From Parvularcula sp. (GTDB lineage: Bacteria > Pseudomonadota > Alphaproteobacteria > Caulobacterales > Parvularculaceae), in contig PAIP01000047.1 of the NCBI GenBank assembly GCA_002704915.1, positions 1 through 63,959 of the forward strand: a DNA stretch of 63,959 nucleotides, in the 5' to 3' direction. Below, one piece after another: positions 8,314-16,669 of the stretch (positions are counted from its first letter, which is position 1; every line of letters starts with the position of its first letter). A model generated the notes under the pieces. It was not told where the DNA came from. It saw only the letters and a program-made list of their open reading frames with translations, and did no database searches. The translations under genes and the position numbers were made by a program.

Positions 8314-9216
8314 ATGAACGGTGTCACTGACATTCGATATGTTGGATATGCAGTGCGGAACCTCGAGGACGAACGCCGATTTTATCGCGATGTCTGGAAA
8401 CTGAATGAAGTCGCGGAAGAAGATGGCCTCATCTATTTCGCGGCGGCCGGCGCGCCGGAGCATCATGTGGTGCGCCTGCGCGCTAATGACGATGACCGGA
8501 TCGATGTTATCGCCTTCGCTGCGGAAAGCCGCGAGGCAGTCGAAGCGCTCGCTGGAAAAGTTGCGGATGCAGGCTGCAAAGTCGTGTCATCGCCTGGGAA
8601 GCTGGACACTCCCGGCGGGGGCTATGGTTTCCGTTTTTTCTCGCCGGATGGACTGCCCTTTGAAATTTCCTCGGATGTAGAGCAGCGAGAAGTTCAGCCG
8701 CTCAATCGCTGGGACGCGGTGCCGGAAAAAATCAGCCATGTGGTGCTGCATTCGCCCAATCATCATGACCTTGTGAAGTTTTTCACCGATGTGCTGGGCT
8801 TCCGCGTTTCCGACTGGCTCGGCGATTTCATGTGTTTCCTGCGCTGCAATGAATGGCATCACCGCGTGGCGGTCCTGCCGGGTCCGCCCTGTCTCAATCA
8901 CGTCGCCTATGACATGCCGACCCTTGACGACATGATGCGCGGGATCAGCAGGGTGAAGGCCGGCGGCCACGATATTCGCTGGGGGCCCGGCCGCCACACA
9001 GCCGGGAACAACACATTCAGCTATTTCGTCACGCCGAACGGTTTCACCGTCGAATACACCTCCGAGCTTGAGAAGGTCGATGAGGAAACCTGGGAGGCGA
9101 CGGTTCATAAGCCGACCGAGACCATCATGGACCAATGGGGCGTTGGCGTCGGCGGGCCGAAGACCATGCCGGACCCGCGTCCCGATCCCGGCCTTTTTCA
9201 GCCGGCTGGGGTCTAG
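8314..9216 (+). CDS. Two-domain VOC extradiol ring-cleavage dioxygenase
   Basis: This is 300 residues with two vicinal-oxygen-chelate domains (about 4-125 and 138-260), the layout of type I extradiol dioxygenases such as catechol 2,3-dioxygenase. The C-terminal domain keeps a plausible Fe(II) triad H142, H196 and E247, with H183/H228 and Y237 near the places of second-sphere catalytic residues. It should cleave a catechol-like ring next to the two hydroxyls to give a coloured muconic semialdehyde or diketo acid. AAAGGA precedes the ATG. It is followed after 3 bases by the hydrolase gene, which fits a meta-cleavage sequence. Confidence 0.85.
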   Translation: MNGVTDIRYVGYAVRNLEDERRFYRDVWKLNEVAEEDGLIYFAAAGAPEHHVVRLRANDDDRIDVIAFAAESREAVEALAGKVADAGCKVVSSPGKLDTPGGGYGFRFFSPDGLPFEISSDVEQREVQPLNRWDAVPEKISHVVLHSPNHHDLVKFFTDVLGFRVSDWLGDFMCFLRCNEWHHRVAVLPGPPCLNHVAYDMPTLDDMMRGISRVKAGGHDIRWGPGRHTAGNNTFSYFVTPNGFTVEYTSELEKVDEETWEATVHKPTETIMDQWGVGVGGPKTMPDPRPDPGLFQPAGV

Positions 9217-9219
9217 ACG

Positions 9220-10377
9220 ATGGCGCTGTTCGAATATTTCCCGAACTATGTCTGGAACCTGTCGCTGGCGATTTCGCTCGAGAGCGGCGGCAAGATCGGC
9301 GAAATCGTCGACATGTGCGCGCCGATCAAGGAAGCCGCGAACAATGGAGAGGACGCCGGCACGCTCCAGTTCATGGAGCAGTGGGTGAAGATGGCGGACA
9401 AGCTGATCGGGCTCGCCGCCGAAGACGAAGAGAAGGGACGCCTGTTCTCGGCGGCGGCGAAACTGAAGCGCGCCGCGCTCTATCTCTTCACCGCCGAACG
9501 CATGCAGGGGCATGGTCATCCGGGCCGTGCGGAAACCTTCGCCAAGGCGCAGGAGGCTTTCAGCAAGCATATTCGTTTTTCGAATGCGAATTGCGAGCGC
9601 GTGGAGATTGCGTTGGAAGACGGCGTCATGCCGGCGCTGTTCGTGCGCGGCGAAGGCGAGGGGCCGCGACCTTGCGTCGTCTATTGCAACGGTCTCGACA
9701 GTTCGAAGGAGCTCCTGTTCTGGTCGAGCCTGCCGCAGGCGCTGGCGCTCCGCGGCGTCTCATGCCTTTGCGTCGACCAGCCGGGCACGGGAGAAACCTT
9801 GCGCCTGCAGGGCCTTCCCGCAACGCCATATTCCGAGCGCTGGGCCTCGAAGGCGGTCGATTGGCTTGAAAAACAGTCCGATGTGGATGCGAAACGCATT
9901 GGCATGACCGGCATTTCGCTGGGCGGTCATTTCGCGCCGCGCGCCGTCGCCTTCGAGCCGCGTTTCGCCGCGGGCGCCTGCTGGGGCGCCAATCACAACT
10001 GGGCGGAGGTGCAGCAAAAACGCTTAAAGCGCGAAGGCGAAAATCCGGTGCCCCATTACTGGAACCATGTCATGTGGGTGTTTGGCGCGAAAGACATGGA
10101 CGATTTTCACGAAAAGTCGGCCGACATGAATCTCAATGGCGTCATGGAGCGCATCAAGGTTCCGTTCCTCGTCACCCATGGGGAGAAGGACCGCCAGATT
10201 TCGCTGGATTACGCCTATCAGAGCTACGACCAGCTCGTGAATGCGCCGAAGCGGGAATTGAAGATTTTCACGCCGCGCGAAGGCGGCGTCGAACATGTGG
10301 GCGCCGACAATATGAGTTTCGGCTGCGATTATATCGCCGACTGGTTCGCTGAAACGCTTGGAGGAAAGACAGCGTGA
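9220..10377 (+). CDS. Alpha/beta hydrolase, FrsA/DHPON-hydrolase-like
   Basis: The 385-residue protein has a helical N-terminal domain (about 1-120) followed by an alpha/beta-hydrolase domain. The nucleophile elbow is G-I-S-L-G-G with S233, acid in GEKDRQ and the late His in EHVGAD. This domain order is that of the DUF1100 group, which includes 2,6-dihydroxypseudooxynicotine hydrolase, a C-C bond hydrolase acting on a beta-diketone. In this operon it is well placed to cleave the ring-fission product made by the extradiol enzyme. An esterase role is the alternative. Its stop overlaps the GTG start of the following gene. Confidence 0.82.
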   Translation: MALFEYFPNYVWNLSLAISLESGGKIGEIVDMCAPIKEAANNGEDAGTLQFMEQWVKMADKLIGLAAEDEEKGRLFSAAAKLKRAALYLFTAERMQGHGHPGRAETFAKAQEAFSKHIRFSNANCERVEIALEDGVMPALFVRGEGEGPRPCVVYCNGLDSSKELLFWSSLPQALALRGVSCLCVDQPGTGETLRLQGLPATPYSERWASKAVDWLEKQSDVDAKRIGMTGISLGGHFAPRAVAFEPRFAAGACWGANHNWAEVQQKRLKREGENPVPHYWNHVMWVFGAKDMDDFHEKSADMNLNGVMERIKVPFLVTHGEKDRQISLDYAYQSYDQLVNAPKRELKIFTPREGGVEHVGADNMSFGCDYIADWFAETLGGKTA

Positions 10378-10694
10378 CGGTTTCTGCATCCGCATTCGTG
10401 AAGACGGAAAATGCGAGCAAATATTTGCAGCAGCTTTGCAAGCACTGGTCCCACAACCTTGAGGTGATTTTCGACGCAACCCGCGGGAGGGTCGTATTTC
10501 CAAAGGATGCGCGGGGCGCATCCTGGCCGGGCGATGCAGTAACAACCTTCACGGCGAACGACGAAGGACTCGAATGCCGGATCGACGCGACGGAGGCGGA
10601 GCAACTGGAAGGGTTGAAGGGCGCCGTCGCGAGACATCTTGACCGTTTTGCTTTCCGCGAGGCGCCGCTGACCTTCGATTGGAGGGCGGCATGA
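10374..10694 (+). CDS. DUF2218 family protein
   Basis: This 106-residue protein matches the DUF2218 pattern: a central K-H-W-S-H (CKHWSH), F-P, and a C-terminal R-H-L-D-R-F-A-F-R-E segment. The function of the family is unknown; members are often found near iron-uptake genes. It begins with GTG at 10374, overlapping the hydrolase stop by four bases (GTGA), and its own stop overlaps the next start by four bases, so it is translationally coupled on both sides. Its presence inside an oxygenase operon is unusual and suggests a service role (metal or cofactor handling?), which is inference. Confidence 0.8.
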   Translation: MTVSASAFVKTENASKYLQQLCKHWSHNLEVIFDATRGRVVFPKDARGASWPGDAVTTFTANDEGLECRIDATEAEQLEGLKGAVARHLDRFAFREAPLTFDWRAA

Positions 10695-11155
10695 TCGCGA
10701 CGGAGGCTTATATCCGGCGCGAAACGATTGTCGGCGTCGTCATTAGCGTCGCGATCACATTCGTTTTCTTTCTGATCGTCTTTGGATTTTCAGGGCCCGT
10801 GGAAATCTGGGGAGCAGGCAAATTCGTTTTCGATTTTCTGCCGCAGGCCTTCATGATCGCCCTGATGGCGACGCTCGTTCCGGGCGCAATGACCGCAAGC
10901 AAGCTGCGGCAGGGAGAGCTGCAAAGCATCGAAGGACGCTCGAAGTTGCCGAAGGCGCTTCCCTTGCGGGCCCTGTTGATTGCGACTGCCGCGGCTGTCG
11001 CTTCCGTCGCGCTCTTCGCCGGCCTTTTCTTTGTTAGCGGTCTTGCGGCGCTTAACTGGTTCGTCGCGCTGGCCGCCAAGTTATCGTTCGGAGCCGCGCT
11101 TGCCGCCGTCGTCACGCCAATCGGGCTTCGCGCAGCGATGATGGCGTCCCGCTGA
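10691..11155 (+). CDS. Small integral membrane protein
   Basis: This 154-residue protein has about four hydrophobic segments: near residues 12-35, 50-70, 95-118 and 125-145. ATG at 10691 is taken as start because GGAGGGC lies just before it and it overlaps the preceding stop (ATGA). An in-frame TTG four codons earlier is less likely. I do not recognise the family. No charged residues typical of transporters are seen within the helices. Its position between DUF2218 and cyclase genes suggests it belongs to the operon's function, perhaps as a small permease or membrane anchor. Confidence 0.7.
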   Translation: MIATEAYIRRETIVGVVISVAITFVFFLIVFGFSGPVEIWGAGKFVFDFLPQAFMIALMATLVPGAMTASKLRQGELQSIEGRSKLPKALPLRALLIATAAAVASVALFAGLFFVSGLAALNWFVALAAKLSFGAALAAVVTPIGLRAAMMASR

Positions 11156-11174
11156 GGCTGCATAGGAGGCAACC

Positions 11175-11954
11175 TTGCCGAGAAGATTCGTAGACCTCTC
11201 CATCTATCTTGAGAACGACGTCATCACCGACCCGCCCTTCATGCGGCCGAAGATCACCTATCAGAAACATCAGGAAACGGTGGAGGAAGCCAACACGTTT
11301 TTCCCCGGCGTCGGCGCCGAGGAGTTCCCCGGCGGCGAAGGCTTCGCAGCAGCCGAGTTCGTAACGCTCTCCACCCATAACGGCACGCATCTCGACGCGC
11401 CCTGGCATTTTCATCCGACCATGGACGGCGGCAAACCCGCGATGACCATCGACGAAGTGCCGCTGGACTGGTGTTTCCGTCCCGGCGTGAAACTCGACTT
11501 CCGCAAATTCGAAGACGGGTACGTCGTCTCGGCGAAGGACGTCGAGGAGGAGCTCGACCGTATAGGATACGATCTTCAGCCCTTTGACATCGTGTTGGTG
11601 AACACGCGGGCGGGAAAGGCCGTGGGCGACCCGAATTTCGTCAATATAGGATGCGGCATGGGCTATGAAGCGACCATGTATCTGCTCGAACGCGGCGTGC
11701 GGCTCACCGGGACCGACGCCTGGTCATGGGATGCGCCGTTCAGCTACACCGCAAAAAAAGTCGCGGAGACCGGGGACAAGTCGCTGATCTGGGAAGGGCA
11801 CAAGGCCGGCCGCGACATCGGTTACTGCCATCTCGAAAAGCTGCACAATCTCGAGGCGCTGCCGCCCTTCGGCTACACGGTCTCGTGTTTCCCGCACAAA
11901 GTGAAAGGCGGCTCCGCGGGCTGGACGCGCGCCGTCGCCATCTTCGACGAGTAG
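11175..11954 (+). CDS. Cyclase family protein (kynurenine formamidase-like metal hydrolase)
   Basis: This 259-residue protein carries the family signature H-N-G-T-H-L-D-A-P-W-H-F, whose His/Asp residues bind the catalytic zinc or manganese. Relatives include KynB, isatin hydrolase and polyketide cyclases; they open or close rings by hydrolysing lactams, lactones or amides. TTG at 11175 is the start: AGGAGG is six bases upstream and no ATG fits the conserved N-terminal beta strand (FVDLSIYLEND). In this operon a lactone- or amide-opening step after ring hydroxylation is likely. The specific substrate is unknown. Confidence 0.85.
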   Translation: MPRRFVDLSIYLENDVITDPPFMRPKITYQKHQETVEEANTFFPGVGAEEFPGGEGFAAAEFVTLSTHNGTHLDAPWHFHPTMDGGKPAMTIDEVPLDWCFRPGVKLDFRKFEDGYVVSAKDVEEELDRIGYDLQPFDIVLVNTRAGKAVGDPNFVNIGCGMGYEATMYLLERGVRLTGTDAWSWDAPFSYTAKKVAETGDKSLIWEGHKAGRDIGYCHLEKLHNLEALPPFGYTVSCFPHKVKGGSAGWTRAVAIFDE

Positions 11955-11966
11955 GGAAGACAACGC

Positions 11967-12992
11967 ATGACTGACGCGAGCCCGTTTCCGCTGAATGTCT
12001 GGTACATGGCCGCCTGGAGCGAGGAGATTGGCGAGACGATGCTCGCCCGGCGCTTGTTCGACACGCCGGTCGTTCTTTACCGAACCGGCGATGGCGGAGT
12101 CGCCGCGCTGACGGACCGATGCCCGCACCGTTTTGCGCCTTTAAGCATGGGCGAGCGCGACGGCGATCAAATTCGTTGCCCCTATCACGGTTTGACTTTC
12201 AATAGAGCGGGCGAATGCGTGCGCAATCCGTTTTCGGATCGCATCCCGAGAGCCGCCGTCGTAAAATCATGGCGCGTCGCGGAACGCGACGGCATTGTCT
12301 GGTTATGGAATGGCGATGGCGACGACTGCGACGAGGCGGCGATTCCGGATTTTTCGATGCTTGACCGGGGCGTTCCGCCGCTGACCGGTTATATGCCCAT
12401 GGCTGCGAATTACGAATTCGGCACGGATAATCTCCTGGACTTAAGCCATATCGAGTTCGTTCATAAAGGCTCGTTCGCGGGCAATGGCGTGATCTTTGCG
12501 GGCGAGCATTCGGTCGTTGAGGAAGGCGACACGCTGCGCTCGAACTGGTGGATGCCAGATGTGGATGCGCCGGGGCACACGCGCGGCGTCTATCCGCCCG
12601 ACATGAAGACAGACCATTGGCTCGACATGCGATGGAACGCGCCGGCGACAATGCAGCTTGAGATTGGCGCGACGCCGGCGGGCGGGGCGCGCCAGGACGG
12701 GTGCATCGTTCAGCAGGCGCATATCCTGACCCCCGAGACGGCGACGACGACTCATTATTTCTGGGCGTCGTCCCGGCCGACGCCGGTAGCTGACGAAGAA
12801 ATCGACAAGATGGTGCGCGGTCTTCTGGAACAGGCTTTCATCGCCGAAGATAAGCCGATCATAGAGGCGGCCTATAAAAATCTCGACGGCGCTGATTTCT
12901 GGGACCAGCCGCCGCTGTCGCTGGGCGTCGATGCGGGCGGTCTTCGCGCGCGCCGGAAAATTGCGGCATTGTTGAGCGCACAGCAACAATGA
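11967..12992 (+). CDS. Rieske-type aromatic ring oxygenase (vanillate demethylase-like)
   Basis: This 341-residue single-subunit oxygenase has a Rieske 2Fe-2S motif with C52, H54, C71 and H74, and a mononuclear iron site N-L-L-D-L-S-H-I-E-F-V-H (H161, H166). The length and the H-x4-H spacing fit the VanA/phthalate 4,5-dioxygenase/dicamba O-demethylase group, which performs O-demethylation or ring hydroxylation. No dedicated ferredoxin-reductase gene is adjacent; the ferredoxin reductase near 38.3 kb or the flavin reductase near 46.6 kb could supply electrons, but that is speculative. GGGAAG precedes the ATG. It lies 12 bases after the cyclase gene. Confidence 0.88.
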   Translation: MTDASPFPLNVWYMAAWSEEIGETMLARRLFDTPVVLYRTGDGGVAALTDRCPHRFAPLSMGERDGDQIRCPYHGLTFNRAGECVRNPFSDRIPRAAVVKSWRVAERDGIVWLWNGDGDDCDEAAIPDFSMLDRGVPPLTGYMPMAANYEFGTDNLLDLSHIEFVHKGSFAGNGVIFAGEHSVVEEGDTLRSNWWMPDVDAPGHTRGVYPPDMKTDHWLDMRWNAPATMQLEIGATPAGGARQDGCIVQQAHILTPETATTTHYFWASSRPTPVADEEIDKMVRGLLEQAFIAEDKPIIEAAYKNLDGADFWDQPPLSLGVDAGGLRARRKIAALLSAQQQ

Positions 12993-13008
12993 ATGAATGT
13001 GTTGAACC

Positions 13009-13974
13009 GTGACAGGCGCGAGGCAAAAAAGAGTTCTGGTCACAGGCGCCGCCGGGTTCATCGGCGAAGCGGTCGTTGAGGCGCTGGCGGCGGGCGGCGG
13101 TTATGCTGTAACCGCGACCGATGCCAAGCCCGCGCCGCGCATCCTGCCGGAGGGCGTTCGTTATCTCGCCGGCGACATCGCCGATACGGGGCTGCAGACG
13201 GAGCTTTGTTCGGAAAAGGCTGATGCTGTTATCCATCTTGCGACCTTGCCGAGCGGGGCCGCTGAGAAAGACCCCGCGGCGGCAAAGCGGATCAATCTCG
13301 ATGCGACCATGGCGCTTGCGGAGCGTGTCTCGGACCAAGGGCGCCCGCCGCGTTTTGTGTTCGCCAGCAGCATCGCTGTTTACACAACCCATAATGTCGA
13401 GGCCGTTGATGACGAGACGCCGGTCGCGCCGGAATTGTTCTATGGCGCGCATAAGGCGATGGCCGAGATCTGGCTGGCGGCGCTGACGCGGCGCGGCGCG
13501 ATCGACGCGGTTTCGCTGCGCCTGCCGGGGATCGTTGCGCGTCCGCGCGCGCCCTCCGGCATGACATCGGCCTTCTGGAGCGATCTCTTCCACGCGCTCG
13601 GCAGCGGAGAGCGTTTCGTGTCGCCGGTTTCGGCAAAGGCGACCACATGGCTGCTGTCGCGCATGCGCACGGTGGAGAACATCCTGCATGCGCTTACGGC
13701 AGACAGCGCCGCCATGCCTGAAAGCCGCGCCTTGGCGCTGCCGGCCTTGCGCTGCGAGATGGCGGATTTAGTCAAGGCGATCTTGAATCATGCCGGGCAG
13801 AACGAAGACTTGATCTCTTATGCGCCGGATGACCCGGTTGAAAGAATCTTCGGAAGCTACCCGCCGCTGATCACAAACAAGGCGCGCGCACTCGGCTTTT
13901 GCGACGACGGCGATCTTGAAACCCTTGTCCGCAATGTCTTCGCCGATATTGAAATACAGAAGGCTGAACAATGA
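13009..13974 (+). CDS. NAD-dependent epimerase/dehydratase (DenD-like dehydrogenase)
   Basis: This is a 321-residue extended short-chain dehydrogenase with G-A-A-G-F-I-G nucleotide-binding motif near residue 13, active-site S-S with Y-G-A-H-K (Y-x-x-x-K) around residue 145, and the overall layout of D-erythronate dehydrogenase/UDP-sugar epimerases. It starts with GTG at 13009; the ribosome site is weak, so the exact start is less sure. Within the operon it may oxidise a dihydrodiol or hydroxy-acid product. Its stop overlaps the FAH start (ATGA). Confidence 0.8.
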   Translation: MTGARQKRVLVTGAAGFIGEAVVEALAAGGGYAVTATDAKPAPRILPEGVRYLAGDIADTGLQTELCSEKADAVIHLATLPSGAAEKDPAAAKRINLDATMALAERVSDQGRPPRFVFASSIAVYTTHNVEAVDDETPVAPELFYGAHKAMAEIWLAALTRRGAIDAVSLRLPGIVARPRAPSGMTSAFWSDLFHALGSGERFVSPVSAKATTWLLSRMRTVENILHALTADSAAMPESRALALPALRCEMADLVKAILNHAGQNEDLISYAPDDPVERIFGSYPPLITNKARALGFCDDGDLETLVRNVFADIEIQKAEQ

Positions 13975-14945
13975 AACTTGCAACCATCCGCGCAGAAGAT
14001 CGCGACGGCCGCCTTGTTGTTCTTTCGAGCGACAACGCCCGTTGGTCATCCGCACCCGAACAATGGCCCACTTTTCAGTCAGCCATGGACCAGTGGGCGG
14101 ATGCAGCCCCGGCATTGCATTCCATGGCTGAGGAACTGAACAAGGGAACGGGCGAACCGGTTTCCGGTCTCAATTTTTGCGCGCCGCTGCCGCGCGCCTG
14201 GCAATGGCTCGACGGTTCCGCGTTCAACAGCCATGGGGAACTGATGCAAAAAGCGATCGGCCATGAGCCGCTTACGCCGGAAAAACCGCTGATGTATCAG
14301 GGCATGTCGCATGTCTTTCTGGGGCCGGCGGACGATGCGCCTTTCCCAAGCGAAGATTTGGACATTGATTTTGAGGGCGAGTTCGGCGTCATCATCGATG
14401 AGACGCCTATGGGCGTCTCCTCCGACGATGCGCTCGGGCATATCAAGCTGGTCGTACTGATCAATGACTGGTCTTTGCGCCGGCTGGCCGGACCTGAAAT
14501 GCGCACCGGCTTCGGCTGGGTGCAGGCCAAGCCCGCCTGTTCGGTCGCGCCCTTTGCGGTGACGCCGGATGAGCTCGGCCCCGCGTGGCGCAATGGCCGC
14601 GTCTGTCTCGATCTTCTCGTGGACTGGAACGGCAAGCGCTTCGGCGCCGCCAATGGCGAGACCATGAGCGTCGGCTTTCACGAACTTGTGGCCCACGCCG
14701 CCGCGACCCGCGATCTGTGTGCAGGAACCATCATCGGCTCCGGCACGGTGTCGAATCCTAATTATCGGGAGGTTGGTTCGTCCTGCATCGCTGAGCGCCG
14801 CGGCATCGAGATTGTCGATACCGGCAAGCCGGAAACGGCGTTCATGAAATTCGGCGAGCGCGTCCGTATGGAGGTTCTTGACGGAGAAGGGCGCTCTGTT
14901 TTCGGCGCCATCGATCAGCGGGCCGTCGAAAGGAAAGTTTCGTGA
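13971..14945 (+). CDS. Fumarylacetoacetate hydrolase (FAH) family protein
   Basis: This 324-residue enzyme has the FAH fold. Metal ligands are seen in F-E-G-E-F-G-V-I-I (two Glu) and in I-N-D-W-S-L-R (Asp), and the G-S-G-T-V-S-N loop is present. Family members hydrolyse acylpyruvates or hydrate/isomerise 2-hydroxymuconate-type products. In a meta-cleavage operon it would act late, on the ring-opened acid. It overlaps both neighbours by four bases, so it is produced in fixed ratio with the dehydrogenase, cupin and GST. Confidence 0.87.
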   Translation: MKLATIRAEDRDGRLVVLSSDNARWSSAPEQWPTFQSAMDQWADAAPALHSMAEELNKGTGEPVSGLNFCAPLPRAWQWLDGSAFNSHGELMQKAIGHEPLTPEKPLMYQGMSHVFLGPADDAPFPSEDLDIDFEGEFGVIIDETPMGVSSDDALGHIKLVVLINDWSLRRLAGPEMRTGFGWVQAKPACSVAPFAVTPDELGPAWRNGRVCLDLLVDWNGKRFGAANGETMSVGFHELVAHAAATRDLCAGTIIGSGTVSNPNYREVGSSCIAERRGIEIVDTGKPETAFMKFGERVRMEVLDGEGRSVFGAIDQRAVERKVS

Positions 14946-15424
14946 CCGGTTCCGTCAGACGCGTCGTCACCGGCCATAACGGCGCAGGCAAAGCGGTCAT
15001 TCGCTCGGACGCCGTGTTTGAGCCCGCCGTCATCCCTTCAGGCGACGCCGCCTTCGCGCTTGTCTGGACGACGGCGTCGGTTCCGGCCGACAATAATGAC
15101 GAAACGGACGGGCGCGAACGGGACGCCGGGCTCACCATTCACAAGGGATCGGTGATTCGCATTGTCGACATGCTGCCCGGCGGCGCGTCGCCCATGCACC
15201 GCACCAACAGCATCGATTACGGCGTCGTCCTGACGGGGGCGGTCGAGCTCGAACTCGACAGCGGCGAAAAAACCGTGCTGCGCGCCGGCGACATCTGCGT
15301 TCAGTGCGGCACGATGCATTTGTGGCGGGCCGTCGGCGAAGAGCCTTGCCGCATCGCTTTCATTCTCACCGAGGCGCTTCCCTATAGGCATGAGGGAAGG
15401 CCGCTGCCGGAGGTCAATCCATGA
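14942..15424 (+). CDS. Single-domain cupin protein
   Basis: This 160-residue protein has one cupin barrel: the first motif region is P-M-H-R-T-N-S-I-D-Y-G-V-V-L-T-G and the second ends in C-G-T-M-H-L-W-R. Two His (in MHR and MHLW) and a nearby acidic residue could hold a metal. It is too short for a gentisate dioxygenase (about 350 residues, two cupins). It starts with GTG overlapping the FAH stop. Role could be a small dioxygenase, isomerase or a ligand-binding stabiliser; not decided. Confidence 0.78.
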   Translation: MTGSVRRVVTGHNGAGKAVIRSDAVFEPAVIPSGDAAFALVWTTASVPADNNDETDGRERDAGLTIHKGSVIRIVDMLPGGASPMHRTNSIDYGVVLTGAVELELDSGEKTVLRAGDICVQCGTMHLWRAVGEEPCRIAFILTEALPYRHEGRPLPEVNP

Positions 15425-16104
15425 CGGAGACAATTCTATATTCCGCGCCGGGCACATGCGGGCGCGTCAGCGCCATCGTGCTCGAAGAAGCAGGCGTTCC
15501 TTTTGAGACGCGCGTCATCCGGTTCCTGAAAGGCGAGCATAAATCGCCGGCGTTCAAGGAAAAGAACCCGAAGGGAAAGGTTCCGGCGCTGGAAATCGAC
15601 GGCGCCGTGCTCACAGAAAATGTGGCGATCATCCGCTATCTGGCGGCGCGATTTCCTGAAAAGGCGCTCCTGCCGAAGACGTCGACATTGGCGGAAGACG
15701 CGGAGATCACGGCGGATCTGTGCTTCTGCTCTGCGACCCTGCACCCGCTCGTGACAAGAATCAGGATGCCGCAGTTTTTCGCTGGCCCAGAGAACGCCTC
15801 CGTCGTCAAAAAGATGGGATGTGACGCCATGCGTGAATATTTCCAGCTCGTCGAAGACCGTCTCGCAGAGGGCCCGTGGTGGTATGGCGATGCGTGGAGC
15901 GCCATGGACGCTTATTTGTACTGGGTCTTCTGGCGGGTCGAAGGAGCGGATTTTCCGGTGAAGGATTATCCCCGGTTCTACGATCATGCCCGGCGTATGG
16001 AACAGCGTCCCTCGGTCCAGCGCGCTCTTGAGCGGGAAGATCGAATGACGGCGCAATTGGAAAGCGAAGGCCTTGCATTCACGCCTCCGCGTGTTTCCAC
16101 TTAG
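15421..16104 (+). CDS. Glutathione S-transferase family protein
   Basis: This 227-residue protein has a thioredoxin-like N-terminal domain (K-V-P-A-L-E-I-D and E-N-V-A-I-I-R-Y-L glutathione site) and an all-helical C-terminal domain. In ring-cleavage operons GSTs act as maleylpyruvate/maleylacetoacetate isomerases or remove reactive intermediates; an isomerase upstream of an FAH-fold hydrolase would be the classical pairing. S10 in YSAPGTCG is the possible catalytic Ser of the beta/theta class. It is the last gene of the operon; convergent marR follows after 34 bases. Confidence 0.85.
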   Translation: MTETILYSAPGTCGRVSAIVLEEAGVPFETRVIRFLKGEHKSPAFKEKNPKGKVPALEIDGAVLTENVAIIRYLAARFPEKALLPKTSTLAEDAEITADLCFCSATLHPLVTRIRMPQFFAGPENASVVKKMGCDAMREYFQLVEDRLAEGPWWYGDAWSAMDAYLYWVFWRVEGADFPVKDYPRFYDHARRMEQRPSVQRALEREDRMTAQLESEGLAFTPPRVST

Positions 16105-16138
16105 CCGCGCGCCGGCGTTCGATTTTGCTTTTCAGGTT

Positions 16139-16591
16139 TTAGCTCGCTGCAGTGACGCTCCGGCGCATCTTGATCAGAAGGTCAAGCAGTTGCTCCTGTT
16201 CGTTTTGGGTCAAGGCGCTATAAAGTTCAGCCTCATGATCGGCCATGGTCCGCCGGACGCTTTGCCCCAACGCTTCGCCTTTCGGCGTGCAAGCGAGGCC
16301 GAATGATCGCCCGTCGCTGACCTTGCGGGCGATGAGGCCGTCATGTTCAAGACGAGCGATCAGCGGCGCAATGTTTGCGCGTTGCATCGCGAGCGCCCGG
16401 CCGATCCGGGCCTGTGTCGCGCCGGGGTTCGCTTCGATCATCAAGAGCACTGTGCCTAGGGTGGGGGAGAGATTCTGCGCCGACAGGGCGTTGGCCAGAT
16501 GCGCCATGGACGCCGCTGAAACGCGCCGAAGCTGATAGCCGAGAAATTTTTCCAGTGGCTCGACGAGAGCCTCTTCGCGGATTTCGCTCAT
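16139..16591 (-). CDS. MarR-family transcriptional regulator
   Basis: This 150-residue protein has a central winged helix (A-T-Q-A-R-I-G-R-A-L-A-M-Q-R-A-N-I, about residues 58-80) and the D-G-R-S wing. It is divergent from an aldehyde dehydrogenase gene with 78 bases between, containing a good palindrome at 16630. MarR proteins next to aromatic aldehyde or hydroxycinnamate genes usually repress them until a CoA thioester or phenolic ligand binds. The same is likely here, controlling the dehydrogenase and acyl-CoA ligase genes. Confidence 0.88.
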   Translation of the reverse strand: MSEIREEALVEPLEKFLGYQLRRVSAASMAHLANALSAQNLSPTLGTVLLMIEANPGATQARIGRALAMQRANIAPLIARLEHDGLIARKVSDGRSFGLACTPKGEALGQSVRRTMADHEAELYSALTQNEQEQLLDLLIKMRRSVTAAS

Positions 16592-16629
16592 CCGGCCACG
16601 CTAAAATTATTGTTCATCGCAAGCAAGAA

Positions 16630-16646
16630 TGCTATGAATAATAGCA
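16630..16646. promoter_or_regulatory. Candidate MarR operator
   Basis: TGCTAT and ATAGCA are perfect inverted arms around a 5-base A/T centre, the size and shape of a MarR dimer site. It lies between the divergent marR and aldehyde dehydrogenase genes, just upstream of the dehydrogenase ribosome site (GGGAGG), where binding would block its transcription. Confidence 0.5.
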
Positions 16647-16669
16647 ATAAACCCCGAAGGGAGGAAGCC

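Noticed and set aside
14942-15424. Cupin as gentisate 1,2-dioxygenase, with GST and FAH giving a gentisate pathway
   Set aside because: The protein is 160 residues with a single cupin, less than half the length of gentisate dioxygenases.
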